Assembly (NCBI GenBank): GCA_014773175.1
Contig: VXCM01000988.1
Coordinates: 186,001-250,000, forward strand
Origin: Lucifuga dentata
Taxonomy: Eukaryota; Chordata; Actinopteri; Ophidiiformes; Bythitidae
Direction of reading: 5' to 3'
DNA length: 64,000 bases
Part shown: positions 50,701-63,251 of the stretch, piece by piece
Position numbering within the stretch: position 1 is the stretch's first letter
Layout: each line of letters starts with the position of its first letter
Notes under the pieces: model-generated
Databases searched by the model: none
What the model was told of the DNA's origin: nothing
Seen by the model: the letters and a program-made list of their open reading frames with translations, nothing else
Made by a program: the position numbers and the translations under genes

Positions 50701-51026
50701 CAGTTGAGGCATTAAGCTGAGTCTAAATTAACTAAATTTTTGCTGAGATATCATAGGAAGCAGTATAATGTCTGGGTCTTTAATATGAAGCAGCTCATTA
50801 ACATGCCGATTTTAATTGGTTTTCACCTGTGACACTCTTTACAACAACACACCAGCAATGGGACACCGATGCGCAGACTAACTTAAGAAAAGCTTTATGA
50901 ATGAGCTCCAATTATCTTATTTAGCGTGTCGTTACCATGATTTTTTTTTTTTTTTAAATTCCACCCAGTGTGTCTAATTCTAACATGCAGACAATATTAA
51001 ACTTCACATGATTACAGTTGACACAC
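47795..51026. other. Gene-free, AT-rich sequence
   Basis: It holds several A/T runs (one broken by an N at 49119). Nothing else is supported. Confidence 0.4.
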
Positions 51027-51937
51027 TGGGTGCATTCCGAGTTCCTTATTCATTTCCATGTTTCCCTCACTTGAGTCTTAGTCTCTCCCACTGAAGAAGC
51101 AAGGACAGAGTTGCTGAGGAGGAACAATGATTTAAGAGAAATTAAGCATCCTCGCTCCTCAAGCATCATCTGAAGCAGTGTGACGTCATACAGCTGATCA
51201 GCTGTCAGAACATTTGGAGCTGCTGTGTTTTAGTTTCTGCAAGGTAATAAAATATTGAATATTCTCTAATTATTACTGTAATGATTAATATGAACAGTTT
51301 GACAAACATCCACATGCAGAACAAAACTTTATAATATACAGATCATCACATTTCTAAGTGTATTTCACTGCTCAAAGAGTTAAAATATAAAGTTTATCAG
51401 TGTTAGTGAACTTTTCCAAACAAGATGTTTTATTAAACATTTCAGTGGATTTTGTTGGTGTAGATCAATACAGCTCTTTGTGACGATATAAGAATGTTTT
51501 ATTGTTTTATGATTCTTTATCATTCAGAGCTGCATTGAACATCGTTTTAAACAGATGATCAATCGACAATTAAACATAATCAGTAATTTTACACCTGAGA
51601 GGTTGCTGTTATTTTTCTGTTCGCTTGTTTGATGAAACTCATGATGGGGTTATATTAAGATGCGGTGTCTCGGATCAGCTGTAATAGATCTGTCCAATCA
51701 GAAACAGACTTCCAGTAAAGGGGCATGGCTATCAGGAAACAGACTTCGGTGTAGGAGCGTTTCGCGTTTCCTCGCTCGTCTCCCTGATGAAGCCTCCTCC
51801 TCCATCCTTGCTCCTCCATCCTCAGAACAAAAATAAATGCTTTGGAACGCTTTGACCTGGTCTGCTATCCTTAAAGATAGTGGACCAGGTCATGCGAGGT
51901 GCAAGGAATGATCAAATAAGAACTCTGAATGCACCCA
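51027..51937. mobile_element. Nonautonomous inverted-repeat DNA element (~0.9 kb)
   Basis: The left end TGGGTGCATTCCGAGTTCC mirrors the right end AAGAACTCTGAATGCACCCA. There is no transposase frame inside. It carries a perfect CRE palindrome at 51181-51188 and a CCTCCTCCATCC-rich end. The flanks show no clear target duplication. Confidence 0.75.
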
Positions 51938-52099
51938 TTGACTTTAATCCAGGTTTGTGTTCAGATGTGACAAAGTACTGCTAGTTAGCGCTTATCTTAA
52001 TATGTCATTGGGGACTTGAAAACAAGCTAAGAATCCGGGTGTAGTCATGGACTCACCTAAACTTCTACAGCTACATCAACTCAGTGATAAAGTCAGCTT

Positions 52100-52660
52100 T
52101 AATCTTCTTAAAGTAGAAGCAGAATAACAGATCTGATGTCCAGAGCACATGAAGAAAAAATAATACCCACTTGTGTCACCAGTATGACTGACTACAGTAA
52201 CAGTCTGTTTCCTGCAGCTTATTTAGAACACTGCTGGTGGAGTCCTGACAAAGACAAATGAAGTTGAACACAGTAGACTTTATCAGATCTTGCAGTGGCT
52301 TCCAGTGTGGCACAAAACAGAATTCAGAGTCTTGCTACTCATCTATAAATCACTAAATTATTTAGCTCCAAGTTACATTGCTGATATGCTCATAAAAGAT
52401 ACAGCCCCTCTTAGTCTTAGATCATTTGGAACTCATTTACTGGTTGGTCCTAAATTAAGAACAAAGCCTGGTGCGGCTTCATTTAATTATTATGCTCCAT
52501 GCTTGTGGAACAAATCCCCCAAATCTAACCACCCTTAAAATTAGATCAAAATCCTTTTTACTCTCCACCGGCTTTCATTGTTATAGATTTAATGTTTTTT
52601 ATTCCTTATTAGGCTTGTTTCTAAATTTGCATTTATATATTTATTTTCCTAATTAAAAAA
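52100..52660 (+). mobile_element. L2-like LINE fragment (reverse-transcriptase C-terminal tail)
   Basis: The open frame 52290-52538 reads MQWLPVWHKTEFRVLLLIYK, followed by LNYLAPSYIADML, LRS, LLVGPKLRTKPGAASF and YYAPCLWNKSP. This is the thumb/C-terminal pattern of L2/Rex-type fish LINEs (LHWLPV..R..FK.L.L.YK, LAPSY, APLWN.LP). Decayed pieces of upstream reverse-transcriptase coding sequence occur in other frames from about 52200. The copy is 5'-truncated and frameshifted and cannot be active. The precise LINE clade is uncertain. Confidence 0.75.
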
Positions 52661-54908
52661 AAACAACCTTTTAAGGTTGTCATATAAAATCTTTCAAAGT
52701 TAGCTTTGGAAATTATTCTACCTAAAGCAGTTTGAAAGTGCCTTGGTATATGGATTGTGCAGCTGCCCTGCCTTGGCTTACCCTGATAACAGGAAGCAGA
52801 GCACGCACCATGACTGTCAAAACAAAAGCCATCCATTTATCTCTACTCCTTACCAGATGGTGACTTTCTTATTGTTTTGTTTTGCTGTTCCAGCTGCTGG
52901 AAAATGATCTGTAAAAGTTCCAAAACAGCATTTTCAGATGTTAGGTGCCGATGCATGATATGGGTATGACCTTAGGTTGTCAAAAAGCATAAAGCTGGTG
53001 GGATGGTAGGGTTGCTGTGCCATATCCTACTTGAGTAGGTGGATTAAAGAGGAGAGTAAAGGGAACTGTTAAACCCCTCATGTATATTTCATGACATGAT
53101 TCTTCAGTAAATAATCTCTCCTCCAGTATTTACCACCACAGCATCCTGTCCCCAGTCACACCGCCTTATGCCTCTGGTCTGATGATCTAATAATGTTTTA
53201 TCACATCCCTGACCTCATAAGCTCAGCTAAAAGCTCTGAAGAATTTGATACAAATCAGTCTCTAGCTTATTTCTACTTCTGTACATTTCTGATTTGTATC
53301 TTTATCCCCTTTCTTTCCCCTGCCCCCGTCCAGATTCCGTCTTATCAATTCATTTCTTCTCGTTCCTTTAGTCCGCTCAGTATTTTGCCTTTTTTTCCCT
53401 CTCTTTTTTCATCAGACCTCATCACTTCTTGCCCTTGGTTTGTTATGTAACCACTCTTCTCCTTTTATCTTCCAGCGCACATTGTTTTCTATTGCTATGG
53501 CAATCTGACGAAGACATCGTAGCAATAAGCTTCACATAACTAATCATTAGGATTGAACCACTGGTCACAAATGATGCGATTTACAATAATTGCTGCCATA
53601 TCATAGGACATTTTATCTTCATTCCTGTATTATCCATGCTTTCAGCTGCTGGATGCTTTCTGCATAATTTTTACATTTCATACTGCCATGAGCGTCGGGT
53701 TAAAGCAGATGCACTTGCACAAGTTCTTTGATGTCAACTATTTTGTTGGATCTTTTCCTGAATACTTTGTGCATCCCCAGTGCTCTTACTTTTCACTTCC
53801 TGCAACATCAATACCCATCATAAAGCTGTGCAGCGCGAGGTTTAGGGTTTTGCTCTAAGCTAATCTCTCTCTTGGTGTTCAAAAGCTGAAGGCCCATTGA
53901 CTCCAGCCTGCTGACTCTCGCTCCACTGTCTCCCAGCAGCCTGTTTCCATGGTTACCTCGGCTCAGTGGCAGGCCGATGCAGCAGCAGCTCAATGTATGA
54001 TACAGCCTCCTTCACTAAACANCCTCGGCTCAGTGGCAGGCCGATGCAGCAGCAGCTCAATGTATGATACAGCCTCCTTCACTAAACACTGGTGCTTTTG
54101 TGTCACTGTCAAATAAGCCACCTCCCCGATGCCTTCTGTTCCACACGCCAACTGTTTCTGGGCTTTGTAGGTTTGCCTCGGAGGCTCCGGCCCTCTCATG
54201 TGGACGGTCAAAGGCTGCAGCAACAATAACAGATGAGAATTAGTTTGCGATTCCACCTGTGCGTTTGTGAATGTGAGTATTTTTAGTGTATTAACAGCTT
54301 TTATAGCTGAATGATGAACACGGGCAGAATTGTTAGAGACTCATTTAGTTCCACTTGACAATATTGAATGCACAGCCTTGTAAGTAAAGGTGCATTTGGG
54401 CGTTTGTGCTTGTGAGAAGTCTGCGCAGACATGCTTCAAATTTATTCCAGCAGGAAGAAGATAATGACCTGGTTGATGTGTCCTTGAAGAGATGAATTGA
54501 GAAACTGAGGGGAAAGGGAGGAAGGTGGCGGAGACGGGGGAGATTGTGGAGCAGATAGAATGGCGAGGAGAAGGAGAGGGGTTGTTTAAAGTAAATAAAG
54601 TTGTTCAGAGTGGCAAAAGATGCAAAGTGTTGAGCACAAAATCACAGAAAGCTGGTTGTTCCTGCATCAGTGGGATAGAGGACATATACTGTAGTGCTTC
54701 ATAAGTGGTTTGAATTCATAGCAGTATTGAAGGTGTTTGCCTTTCAGCAGGTAATAATAGCTTAGTAAAGCTAGCGAACAATCTGATGTTTTCTGTTCTC
54801 CACTCAGGGAAGAAAAAGATGACGGATGATGCCATTTCTCTGCATTGTGCTGTATTTCTGAAAATAGGGATGCTCATTTTAGTAAATAACCTCAGGCAAC
54901 ATGTTATC
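52661..54908. other. Gene-free sequence with an N join (54022)
   Basis: No exon or repeat recognised apart from the 66-bp false duplication listed separately. Confidence 0.4.
53956..54088. other. False 66-bp duplication at a single-N join (54022)
   Basis: CCTCGGCTCAGTGGCAGGCC through CTTCACTAAACA is present identically before and after the N. Confidence 0.85.
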
Positions 54909-55474
54909 TTAAAGGACCATACTGGTAATTTTGAACGTTTAAGCCCAATAAATAATACCTGCTTGCATGTCACATTATTTCCAGCAAGTTTCCAAAACCT
55001 AAAACATTATTTTAGTTTTCCTGTTTAATTTGCTAAATCTCCAAATCTTTCAAAATCAAAATTCAGGTGATACACTCACCTTAAAATTGAATGTTCCGCC
55101 TGCTAACATTTACGCCCAAATGTAGAAGGGACAGTTGTTTTTAATTTCTTTGTAAAAGTTGTCTTCTCCTGGGACTATATTCCCTGGTGGAGACATACAT
55201 TTTCTTCCATGTTGGACCGGTTAAATAAAGTTACATCGAAAAAAATGTCACATGTTCGCTGTGATGTATTATTTATCTGAAGCATGTTTCAAGTCTCTAC
55301 AATGTGATTTTTATTAATGAACTGAAACCTATGGCAGTATGGAAGGTCGGAAAAACAATTCAAATATTTACTGCTCCACTAGTATATTTTGGAAAATGGT
55401 TGGCATTAGCATAATATGTATGCGGGTTGTATTATTGGGTTCAAACATGCAAAACCACCGATATGGTCCTTTAA
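54909..55474 (+). mobile_element. TTAA-family MITE, copy 10 (best uninterrupted copy, 566 bp)
   Basis: TTAA at 54909-54912 and 55471-55474, termini AGGACCATACTGG and CGATATGGTCCT. Internal landmarks in order are CCCAATAAATAA, AGGTGATACACTCACCTT, GGGACTATATTCCCTGGTGG, CAAGTCTCTACAA, ACTGAAACCTATGGCAGT and GGTTCAAACATGCAAAACC. The element has no long open frame on either strand. It serves as the reference copy for this window. Confidence 0.88.
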
Positions 55475-57290
55475 GACAAAGAATACATTTCATACAAATG
55501 TTAAGAGAACAGTTTGTACAGAAAATTGAAGTGTGGCATTTGTTTCTCTGTAGTAACCAGTGTTTGTCTTCATTAAATAAATGCATAGAAATGAAATAAA
55601 ATATGATAATCTGTGCTTTGCCTTATTTGGATAATGAGGACATGAGTTATTTAAAGTCACTGGCATGAATGGGGGGAAGAAATAGGTGAATTTAAAAAAA
55701 AAAAAAGGAAAAAAATCTCTGTCTCCTCTCTTGCTGCAGGCTCATTGTCATCTCTAACAGTTTCATGTAATATTAACATGTCAGAGCTGAGGAGCCTAAT
55801 AACCGCCGATAGGATGACTTCCGAGCATGGAGGAGGAGGAGCGGTACTCTGAGAATATCCCTCCTTCTCACCCAGTGGCCTACATTCACAGCCAGGTGGA
55901 CCTCAGGCCTCCCCCCCCCCCCCNCCCCCCAGGGGCATGTCTGACTTAGTTTGTGTCACAACGTTAGCAGCTATTTCCATCCTCCTGAAGCTCTACAATG
56001 TGTTATTGCTTCCACGATAATAGTATAAATCCAAAAAAGAAGCACCTAATATCAGGAGACATTCACAGAAAGGCTGTTTTCAGATTACAAATGCATATTT
56101 ACAAGGAAAGTCTTTCTGTTGCACGGTTTATGAGCAGGTATGATTTAACAAAAAGCGTGCACAGAGAATATTTCTGTATTGTGTTGGATTTTTTTTTTCT
56201 GTTGTAAAGGATATTTTTCATTTGACTCCGTGCTCTTTTGGTAGGCGAGAGAAACAGGCACATCATATCCACCCACTGTCTATAGCAACAGAACATCACA
56301 GCTTTGTTCATTTCCCAGCTCAGCAAGACACACTGTCATCTCCTACATGCTTTCAATTGAATTTATCATGCATTTGACAAAGGATTATTCCATTTCTCTG
56401 CTACAAAACACAGCAAGAAACAATAATGAATTGGAAGGCATTAGTACAGCAGCAAAATTATAATGGAGCCCCTCAACTGTGATTAAAATGAACCGTTGTC
56501 TATAGAGCAATCACCGATGAACCATGAAACTCTGACAGGGCACAGATAAACTTCGGGGAAATTATCTTGGTTCAATGAATCCGAAAAGCAACTTCCAGCT
56601 TCAGCCCGATCCAGAGCGGAATGTCTTTTTTGTTTTTTTGCAGTCTCCCATCCATACAGGGAGCAAGTTACACAGACAGCTGAGATCAAAGCTAAAACAA
56701 TTCCATCATTATCTCAGCTATTCAGCTCCAGCAGGTGTGAGCTGACCTCTGGGTAATTTCCTACTTAATTACGCCGCATGCCACCATTTATGAAGTACAG
56801 TGACGTTATCTCCCTCGGCTCTGCGCTGTTTGAGACATGAATGCGAAACCTATATCGATTAAACCAAAGTGCTGTGCCATTCAAGGTTGTTATGACTGAA
56901 AAAAGTTATCAGGGTCGCAGTCTTTTTAATGCGCCAGACAAAATAAAAGTAAAGGTGCCCAGTTTTTGAAATGTCAAAGAACATATAAAGTAAATTGAAA
57001 AAGCCCTTCCTGTTTCACCTCGCTCAGTGAAGTAAGACTTTCTATTAGCTTTTAGATTTTTTATGTTTGTCTTGATTATACGATTGAGTCTTTTCCTCCA
57101 TCAGAGTTACAGCGTAAACCTCTAACAGCATATAAAAATCAGTAATTTTATATCAAGTAAATTAGTGTCAGAGTATGAGCGGGTTGGACTATGGTTGTTG
57201 AATTTGTCGGCACTTTTTGTGCAGCTACCATCAGAAAAGAGACATTCATTTAACTATAACCACTGTCAAGTAGAGTAACTGACAGATCGA
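55475..57290. other. Gene-free sequence
   Basis: A C run broken by an N lies at 55911-55930. Nothing else is supported. Confidence 0.4.
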
Positions 57291-57756
57291 TCCCAAAAGT
57301 ATTGATACTGACCATTATTAAAGGACCATACCTGTGATTTTGAATGTTTGCATCCTCCCCCAAAAAAACTACCTGTATACAATATAAAACTGTGTTTTAG
57401 TTTTATTTTGACAAATCCCCTAATCTTTCAAAAACAATTGTTCAGCTGACACATGCACCTTAAAATTGAATATTTCGCCTGCAGACCTTCCCAAAAGTAT
57501 TGATACTGGCCAATATTAAAGGACCATACTAGTGGTTTTGCATGTTTGCATCTCCCCCCCCCCCNCCCCCCCCAAAAAAAAAACAACTACTTCTATAACA
57601 TATAAAAATTGAATATTTCGCCTGCTAACATACATGTTTGCATGTATAAGGCACGGTCGTTTTAATTTCTCTGGCAAAACCAGTTTTCTCTTGGGACTAT
57701 ATTCCTTGGCAGAGATATATTTTTATCCATGTAGCTCAGTGTTGGACCGGAAAGAA
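57291..57756 (+). mobile_element. TTAA-family MITE, copies 11 and 12 (end duplicated in tandem, right end missing)
   Basis: TTAA at 57318-57321 followed by AGGACCATACC. The stretch starting TCCCAAAAGTATTGATACTG occurs at 57291 and again at 57489, each time leading into the family's left end, so about 198 bp including host flank is duplicated in tandem. The second unit continues to TGTTGGACCGG near 57750 and stops. A C run with an N lies at 57565. The two units differ at many positions, so this is not an assembly duplicate. Confidence 0.75.
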
Positions 57757-58935
57757 GTTCTCATTCCCTAAGTTTAAACACTCGAACTCAATTATTTTTA
57801 GGAAATATCCAGTGAATAAATTGATTATCCAAACTGATTTGATTTGATTTTACTAAGTCAAAAAATGATAGTAATGTAATTCAGGTTCTCAGCTTAACAA
57901 ACTCTGTCTTAATGCTGTTTAATGAGGTCACGTGGTGTATGAGTGGGCTGTGAAAAAATAAATCACAGTGGTTAGATACATGAGTGGACTATCTATCTAT
58001 TTCTCTTTGTCTCTCTCTCTCTCTGGCTTTTGGCCTGCATTCAGCAGCATAGAGGGCGCCATGACAACAGCTTTATTAATCACATCAATCATCGGTAACA
58101 CCATGGCGACCAACGGGAGCCCTAATCGCTTCTCACTGAGAAGTCACTGAGCTGACTATTTCTTTCCTGAGAGGCTCATTGCAGTCTGCATTAACTTGAC
58201 GTGTGTGTGTGTCTGTCTGTGTGTGTCTGTGTGGGAGGAAATGTGATTGTCATTGTATTCTCTGTATGTAGTGAGGGCACAGGGGAAAAGAAGTACTTTG
58301 CTTGAACTTGTTTATTACAATTGCCCTGAGAACTTTGTTATACCGCTTTCTTTGATGGGAGAAGTCAAAGATTTCTCCTAGCTTCCTCACTGTCACCTGT
58401 TCTCAAAAGTTACCAGGAGTCTGCTGACATTTTTCTTGATTAAGCTTTGATATCTTGGAAAAGGATAAACTCTTAACTCTTTTGGGAGGAAATACATTTC
58501 TATTTTACATTGCATTCTTTGAGGGTAAAAGAAAGAGAAAATTAAACATTTCTGGCCTGTTTCTTTTCTTCCTTTCTCATCTTTAAGTGTTTTAAAAGTT
58601 TTTTTTTCCACGTAGAACTTGCACCACTGCTCAGCCGTTAGCATTAACAGCAAATTCAGGACAATCAGCCAGTTATCTAACACAGTATCATGGTGGGTCT
58701 CGTGTATGAAATGACACTCTTAGCACTTTCATGTCACATCTGCTGGAAATCAGTTTTTCAGCAGGTTGCCACGACAATTCCAGCTGCTAAACCTGAACTA
58801 TGTCTTGTTGATTGTGTTGAATATGACACTTTTTGTGCAGGTATGAGTCGTCCATGAGTTGATTCTCAGTCCCAGAATAATGTAATTAGGGTAAATTAGA
58901 AAAAAAAAAAAAAAATCAATAAATGTAGTACTGTG
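57757..58935. other. Gene-free sequence
   Basis: Short CT run at 58008-58024 and GT/CTGT run at 58201-58233. Nothing else supported. Confidence 0.4.
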
Positions 58936-59120
58936 GTTCTCAATCCCGGTCATCAAGTACCACAGCACTGCATGTTTTCCATCTCTGTGTTCTACCCACA
59001 CCTGATTAGCTAAATCGTGTGTGTTTAGCCAATCAGGATCTCAATTTAGCTAATCAGGTGTGGGTAGAGCAAGGAGAGACATAAAAAATTGCAGTGCTGT
59101 GGGACTCGAGGACCTTTCTG
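58936..59120. mobile_element. Small palindromic MITE (~185 bp)
   Basis: CACAGCACTGCA, CTACCCACACCTGATTAGCT on the left pair with AGCTAATCAGGTGTGGGTAG and TGCAGTGCTGTG on the right, giving two long inverted arms around a short loop. No coding capacity. Confidence 0.8.
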
Positions 59121-61349
59121 TCAATCTGGATGATTAAATGCAATATCCAGCAGCGGACGACGTGAGGGAAGAAACATAAATCGTACCTGATTTTCACCAA
59201 AACACCTTAACGTTGCTTTTGATTTTGCTCAAGAGTGTAAGCAAAGACAAGCTAATCGAGATCTACTTTTTACTTAAGCTAGGAAGGTGAAAAAAACCGC
59301 AGCAGCAGAGAAACTTGTACAGTTACCACTATAACATTGTTCAGTGTTAGATTATTCATAACGCCTCACATCTTTATCGCGAAAATACCTTGAGATATGA
59401 TATTATTTTAAGGCTATATCGTCAAACTCCTACCTCCTTTATTCGATATTGTGATGCTGCAATCTTGTGCCATTTACTGTCATCGAGTGGTGTCATCATT
59501 TACTGCAAATCAGATAATTGTCTACCATATCTTTACATTACACTTGTTGTTTGAACATGCTTTGCCTGAACATGTTTAGCTTAAATGGCTCCAGCATGTC
59601 ATCACCTCTGCAAACATCCTCAGCAGTTCAGAAGTTGACACCTTTTATAAGGAGGGAGCATTTGCGTAACATTATCTGTTTGCGGTGGATTCCTTGGGAA
59701 AGGCTCATTAATTAACCATAAAATGATAGGCATTCCTCACATCATGTACAACTTCAGCTGAGCAGACAGATGGCTCATGATTTCTTAATGGTGGGAAACA
59801 CTTAGCATGGGAGGCTGGCTGCTTTGACAGATCAGCGGCACTGAGGAGGTGAAATTCAGTGCAGTGCTCTCAATGTGCATTGTTTTCCAAATAAGGCTGT
59901 TTGTCAGGATGCACGTAGCCCTTTTGCATGCTGCACAGTAAAAAAGTAAGGGCTTCACATGAGACTTCGTACTTGTTTCAAAAGAATTAGCTCTTTGCAG
60001 ATAATAAAAGAGATTGCCTTGTCAGATTAATGCCCAAAGGAGTCTTGCGCATTCAGAGGAGAAGTGCGGGATTAAAATGAAAAATTGTTATGATCCTAAT
60101 CAGCGTAAAGACATCTCTTTGTTTACCGCTGAAAGGCTCTGATCAGAGTTCTGCCGGCTGGCGAAGAGAAGCTAAGGACAAGCCAAAGCTGTGGGCAAGG
60201 CTTTATCAGATAGCTTATCCTGGCTGCAATACAGGCACGGTCTGAACACGGGTCCCTTTGACTCTTGGAGAGAAAAGTTTTCAAAACTCACATTCACCTA
60301 ATAATAAGCTTAACACAATTATCAGGTAAAACAAAGTGTTCAGTTCAGTACAAGCAAAGTTGCACTTTAAAGGATACACAGATCGGGAATTGCATGTTTC
60401 GCCTGTTGATGGGTGAAATAATTCATCTTAGATGGAACCTGTCTACACGACTGTACGTGTTATTCTATTCTACCCCCCGCCTGGCTTACTGCTTGTGGAT
60501 TTAATGAAGGATGATTTCTTCTTTTCTACCTCACTGCTTCAGGAGTCTCCTGGGTAGACACACACACTCATACATTACCTGTTAATGAAAAAAAATGGCT
60601 GACATGCCACTGTCACTTTTTCTTAGCAAGAAATTTTTTTTCTGGTTTTTCTTCTCTTTTTTTGGTATTTAATCTTTCTCTTTCTCACTTTTTGATTCTA
60701 ACAGCTCTAATAATAGCCTTATCTCCTTGCCTGGATGCAATTTGTCACCGTCTTTCCCTTGTGTGGCAAACAGCGCTATCACACAGCCAGCTTTGTCCTG
60801 CCTGGCATGGCTGGCTGCAGCACGTTAATGAAGGTCAGTGGGCCACTCCTCTTCCACTGGGTTTTCACCCACCTGATACCTCGTTTCTGCTTCTCAACCC
60901 TCAGACGGGCCTCTGCGAAGCCTGCGTGAGGATTCCCTGTCTGGCGTTGTCCTATCAGGTTAATTTGAGCTGCAGCTACCGAGGAGCTACTCGGCTTGAT
61001 GCTAATAAGCTATGACACTTTGAAAGTTTCATTTCTGCAGTTGAAAATCTTGACAGAAAAGACATCCCATTTATGTGCTAACTTAAACTGAGCGATGGAC
61101 TGTAATGAATTTCTTCAAATGGATTTTTGAGAGGGAAGTAAAAAAAAATAGAGGAGCTTTTATCACTTATATTCATCTTTAACCATAGCAAGCACTGACT
61201 TCTGAAGTACTAAATAATCCTTTGAGCACGTTGTTACTGAGCTGAAAAGATCCTAAAGTTAACAATAAAACGTTGTGTGCTTACTGTAAAAATTAAGTTA
61301 GAAAGAATGCTAAACCTCATGCTAGAACCTTACATCATATAAATTCATT
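59121..61349. other. Gene-free sequence
   Basis: The 117-codon frame at 60662-61015 begins with a hydrophobic stretch but shows no family motif and overlaps a second frame of similar quality. I do not call it a gene. Confidence 0.4.
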
Positions 61350-61823
61350 TTAAAGTGGCTTATTTGGGTCATTTAAGTGACCTTGCCTTTATTCCTTATA
61401 CTTGCAAAATTTTATGCATTGCCTGCAAATGTTTAGGTGACACACCAACCTTAAATTTAATGTTTTTCCTAACGCATGACTGTAGAAGGCACAGTCTTTT
61501 TAATTTCTCAGTAAAAGCTATCTTCTCCTGTCTACATTCCCTGGCGAAGACATTCTTCCTTTTAGCTACATGTTGGGTCGGTTAAATTAAGTTACTTCGA
61601 CAAAAAAGTTCAATACACGTCACGTTCGCTGTGATTGATTACTTATCTCAAGCACGTTTCAAGTCTCTACAAGTTGATTTTTATAGAATACAGGAATTAA
61701 GTAAAAGTAATGGCAGTCTGGAAGGTAGGGAAAACAATTCTAAAATGTACCGCTCCAGCAGCAAGTTTTGGAAAATGTGCAGGTTACATATATTGGGCTC
61801 AAACATCTGGCATACTCCTTTAA
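61350..61823 (+). mobile_element. TTAA-family MITE, copy 13 (474 bp, internally shortened)
   Basis: TTAA at 61350-61353 and 61820-61823; the right terminus is GGCATACTCCT. The interior has ATGTTGGGTCGGTTAAATTAAG, AAGTCTCTACAAGTTGATTT and GGCAGTCTGGAAGGTAGGG. The left terminus is strongly eroded. Confidence 0.75.
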
Positions 61824-62708
61824 TGCATTCACAGAGGTTTAAATTTGGCAGAATGGCTTAATGGTTCCAGTAACTGGTGTAATGCAGATGCAAATGGAAA
61901 TACGGGCTGTAATGAGCTGTCATTGTATTAATGATGTGTCAGTACCACTAAGTTATTGTTTGAGGATTGTCATTAACGCAGACAGATTCACTCCGAGCAC
62001 GACTTTATCCTCGCGTCTATAAATTCATCAGCTCACAGAGGAAATCCAGACAAGCTCTGCACACCTCTATTACACCTATTCAAGCATATTTCACTCTGCG
62101 TTTGGAGACGGAGATGCTGGAGCTGTGAACAGGCTCGTCCTTTTCCTTCCATCACATCACCTCAGGGAGAAAAGGAGGGATGAGGTGAATTTAACTTAGC
62201 AGCAGAGACAGCCTTGGATTCATGTAAAAGTTAAAAGACAACAGAATCCAAAAGCCTCAAGCGAAGGCATGATAGGTGAGCTTGTAACACCATCTCCTCC
62301 TCTCCAGCAAAGATTGTAGCTCACAGGAGACGAAGGGAACGTGACATGTTATTTCTTGAGAGGAAACATGATTTTTCCCACACCAGGAAAGTGTCACATT
62401 CCTTTGCTGCCAAAATTCACAGTGAAAGCAACATTTTGCGGCATAAAAACTGCAGCCGGGTTTTTAATTTTCACAAATGTTTCATTTCGGTGTGGCTTCC
62501 GCCGTCGTGGGAGAGATTTTACTCCCAGTTGTGGTTTCACGTGGACACAGGCCAGCGCACGGCGGCGTCTTGAGATAAGAAAAAAAGAGAGAGGAAATAT
62601 ATTAGCTAAACAAATCAATAGTGCATTACAGCCTTCAAGGGGCATCCTAAAAAAGAAAAACATTCAGAGGCAGGAAGCATAGATTCTCTCTCTCTCTCCT
62701 ACCCGAAA
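61824..62708. other. Gene-free sequence
   Basis: Two overlapping open frames (62341-62682 and 62346-62573) share the same DNA and have no recognisable motif. Confidence 0.4.
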
Positions 62709-62709
62709 T

Positions 62710-62772
<63 letters not shown>

Positions 62773-62798
62773 NCACACACACACGCACGCACGCACAA
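62709..62798. repeat. CA microsatellite with an N join (62773)
   Basis: About 40 CA units with a CGCA tail. Confidence 0.9.
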
Positions 62799-62870
62799 AA
62801 CCATTTCACCATTCCATGATGGCCCTGCTGTAGCTATCTGTGGAGCCTCTGGCACAGTAAATCAGATGAA

Positions 62871-62873
<3 letters not shown>

Positions 62874-62928
<55 letters not shown>

Positions 62929-62941
62929 TGAGTGAGTGAGA
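62874..62941. repeat. GT microsatellite followed by (GTGA)n
   Basis: About 25 GT units, then five GTGA units. It is complementary to the CA array 75 bp to the left. Confidence 0.9.
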
Positions 62942-63251
62942 TGAGGCGATCTGTTATTCCAGTGATGTAGAATGTAGATATATTTTTTTTTATCACAGGA
63001 GCAATGAGAGGAGTACCAGAAGATGAATATGAAGTAGATGCCCAATTTTCACCAGTTTGTTTCCTTTAAAGTGAGAAAAAACAGCAAGACTGTGTATGAT
63101 GTAAAGTTGCACTATAGCATCTCTGTCTGCTTATCAGATTTTTTTAATGATATTAGTACACATTGAACAAGGATTGATTTGGACTTTTATTCCTGAACTT
63201 TATTTTTTACTCTTATTCTCCATCCCCACTGGTGATTTTTGAATGTTTGAG

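Noticed and set aside
60369..60410. TTAAAGGATACACAGATCGG plus GCATGTTTCGCCTG as another TTAA-family copy
   Set aside because: The matching parts are short and in the wrong order relative to the family; not enough to call a copy.
60662..61015. 117-codon frame with a hydrophobic start, a possible secreted protein
   Set aside because: No conserved motif, no splice-linked partner, and an overlapping frame of equal quality; chance is the simplest explanation.
62341..62682. 113-codon basic frame
   Set aside because: Two frames overlap on the same strand and neither has recognisable motifs; it sits beside low-complexity DNA.
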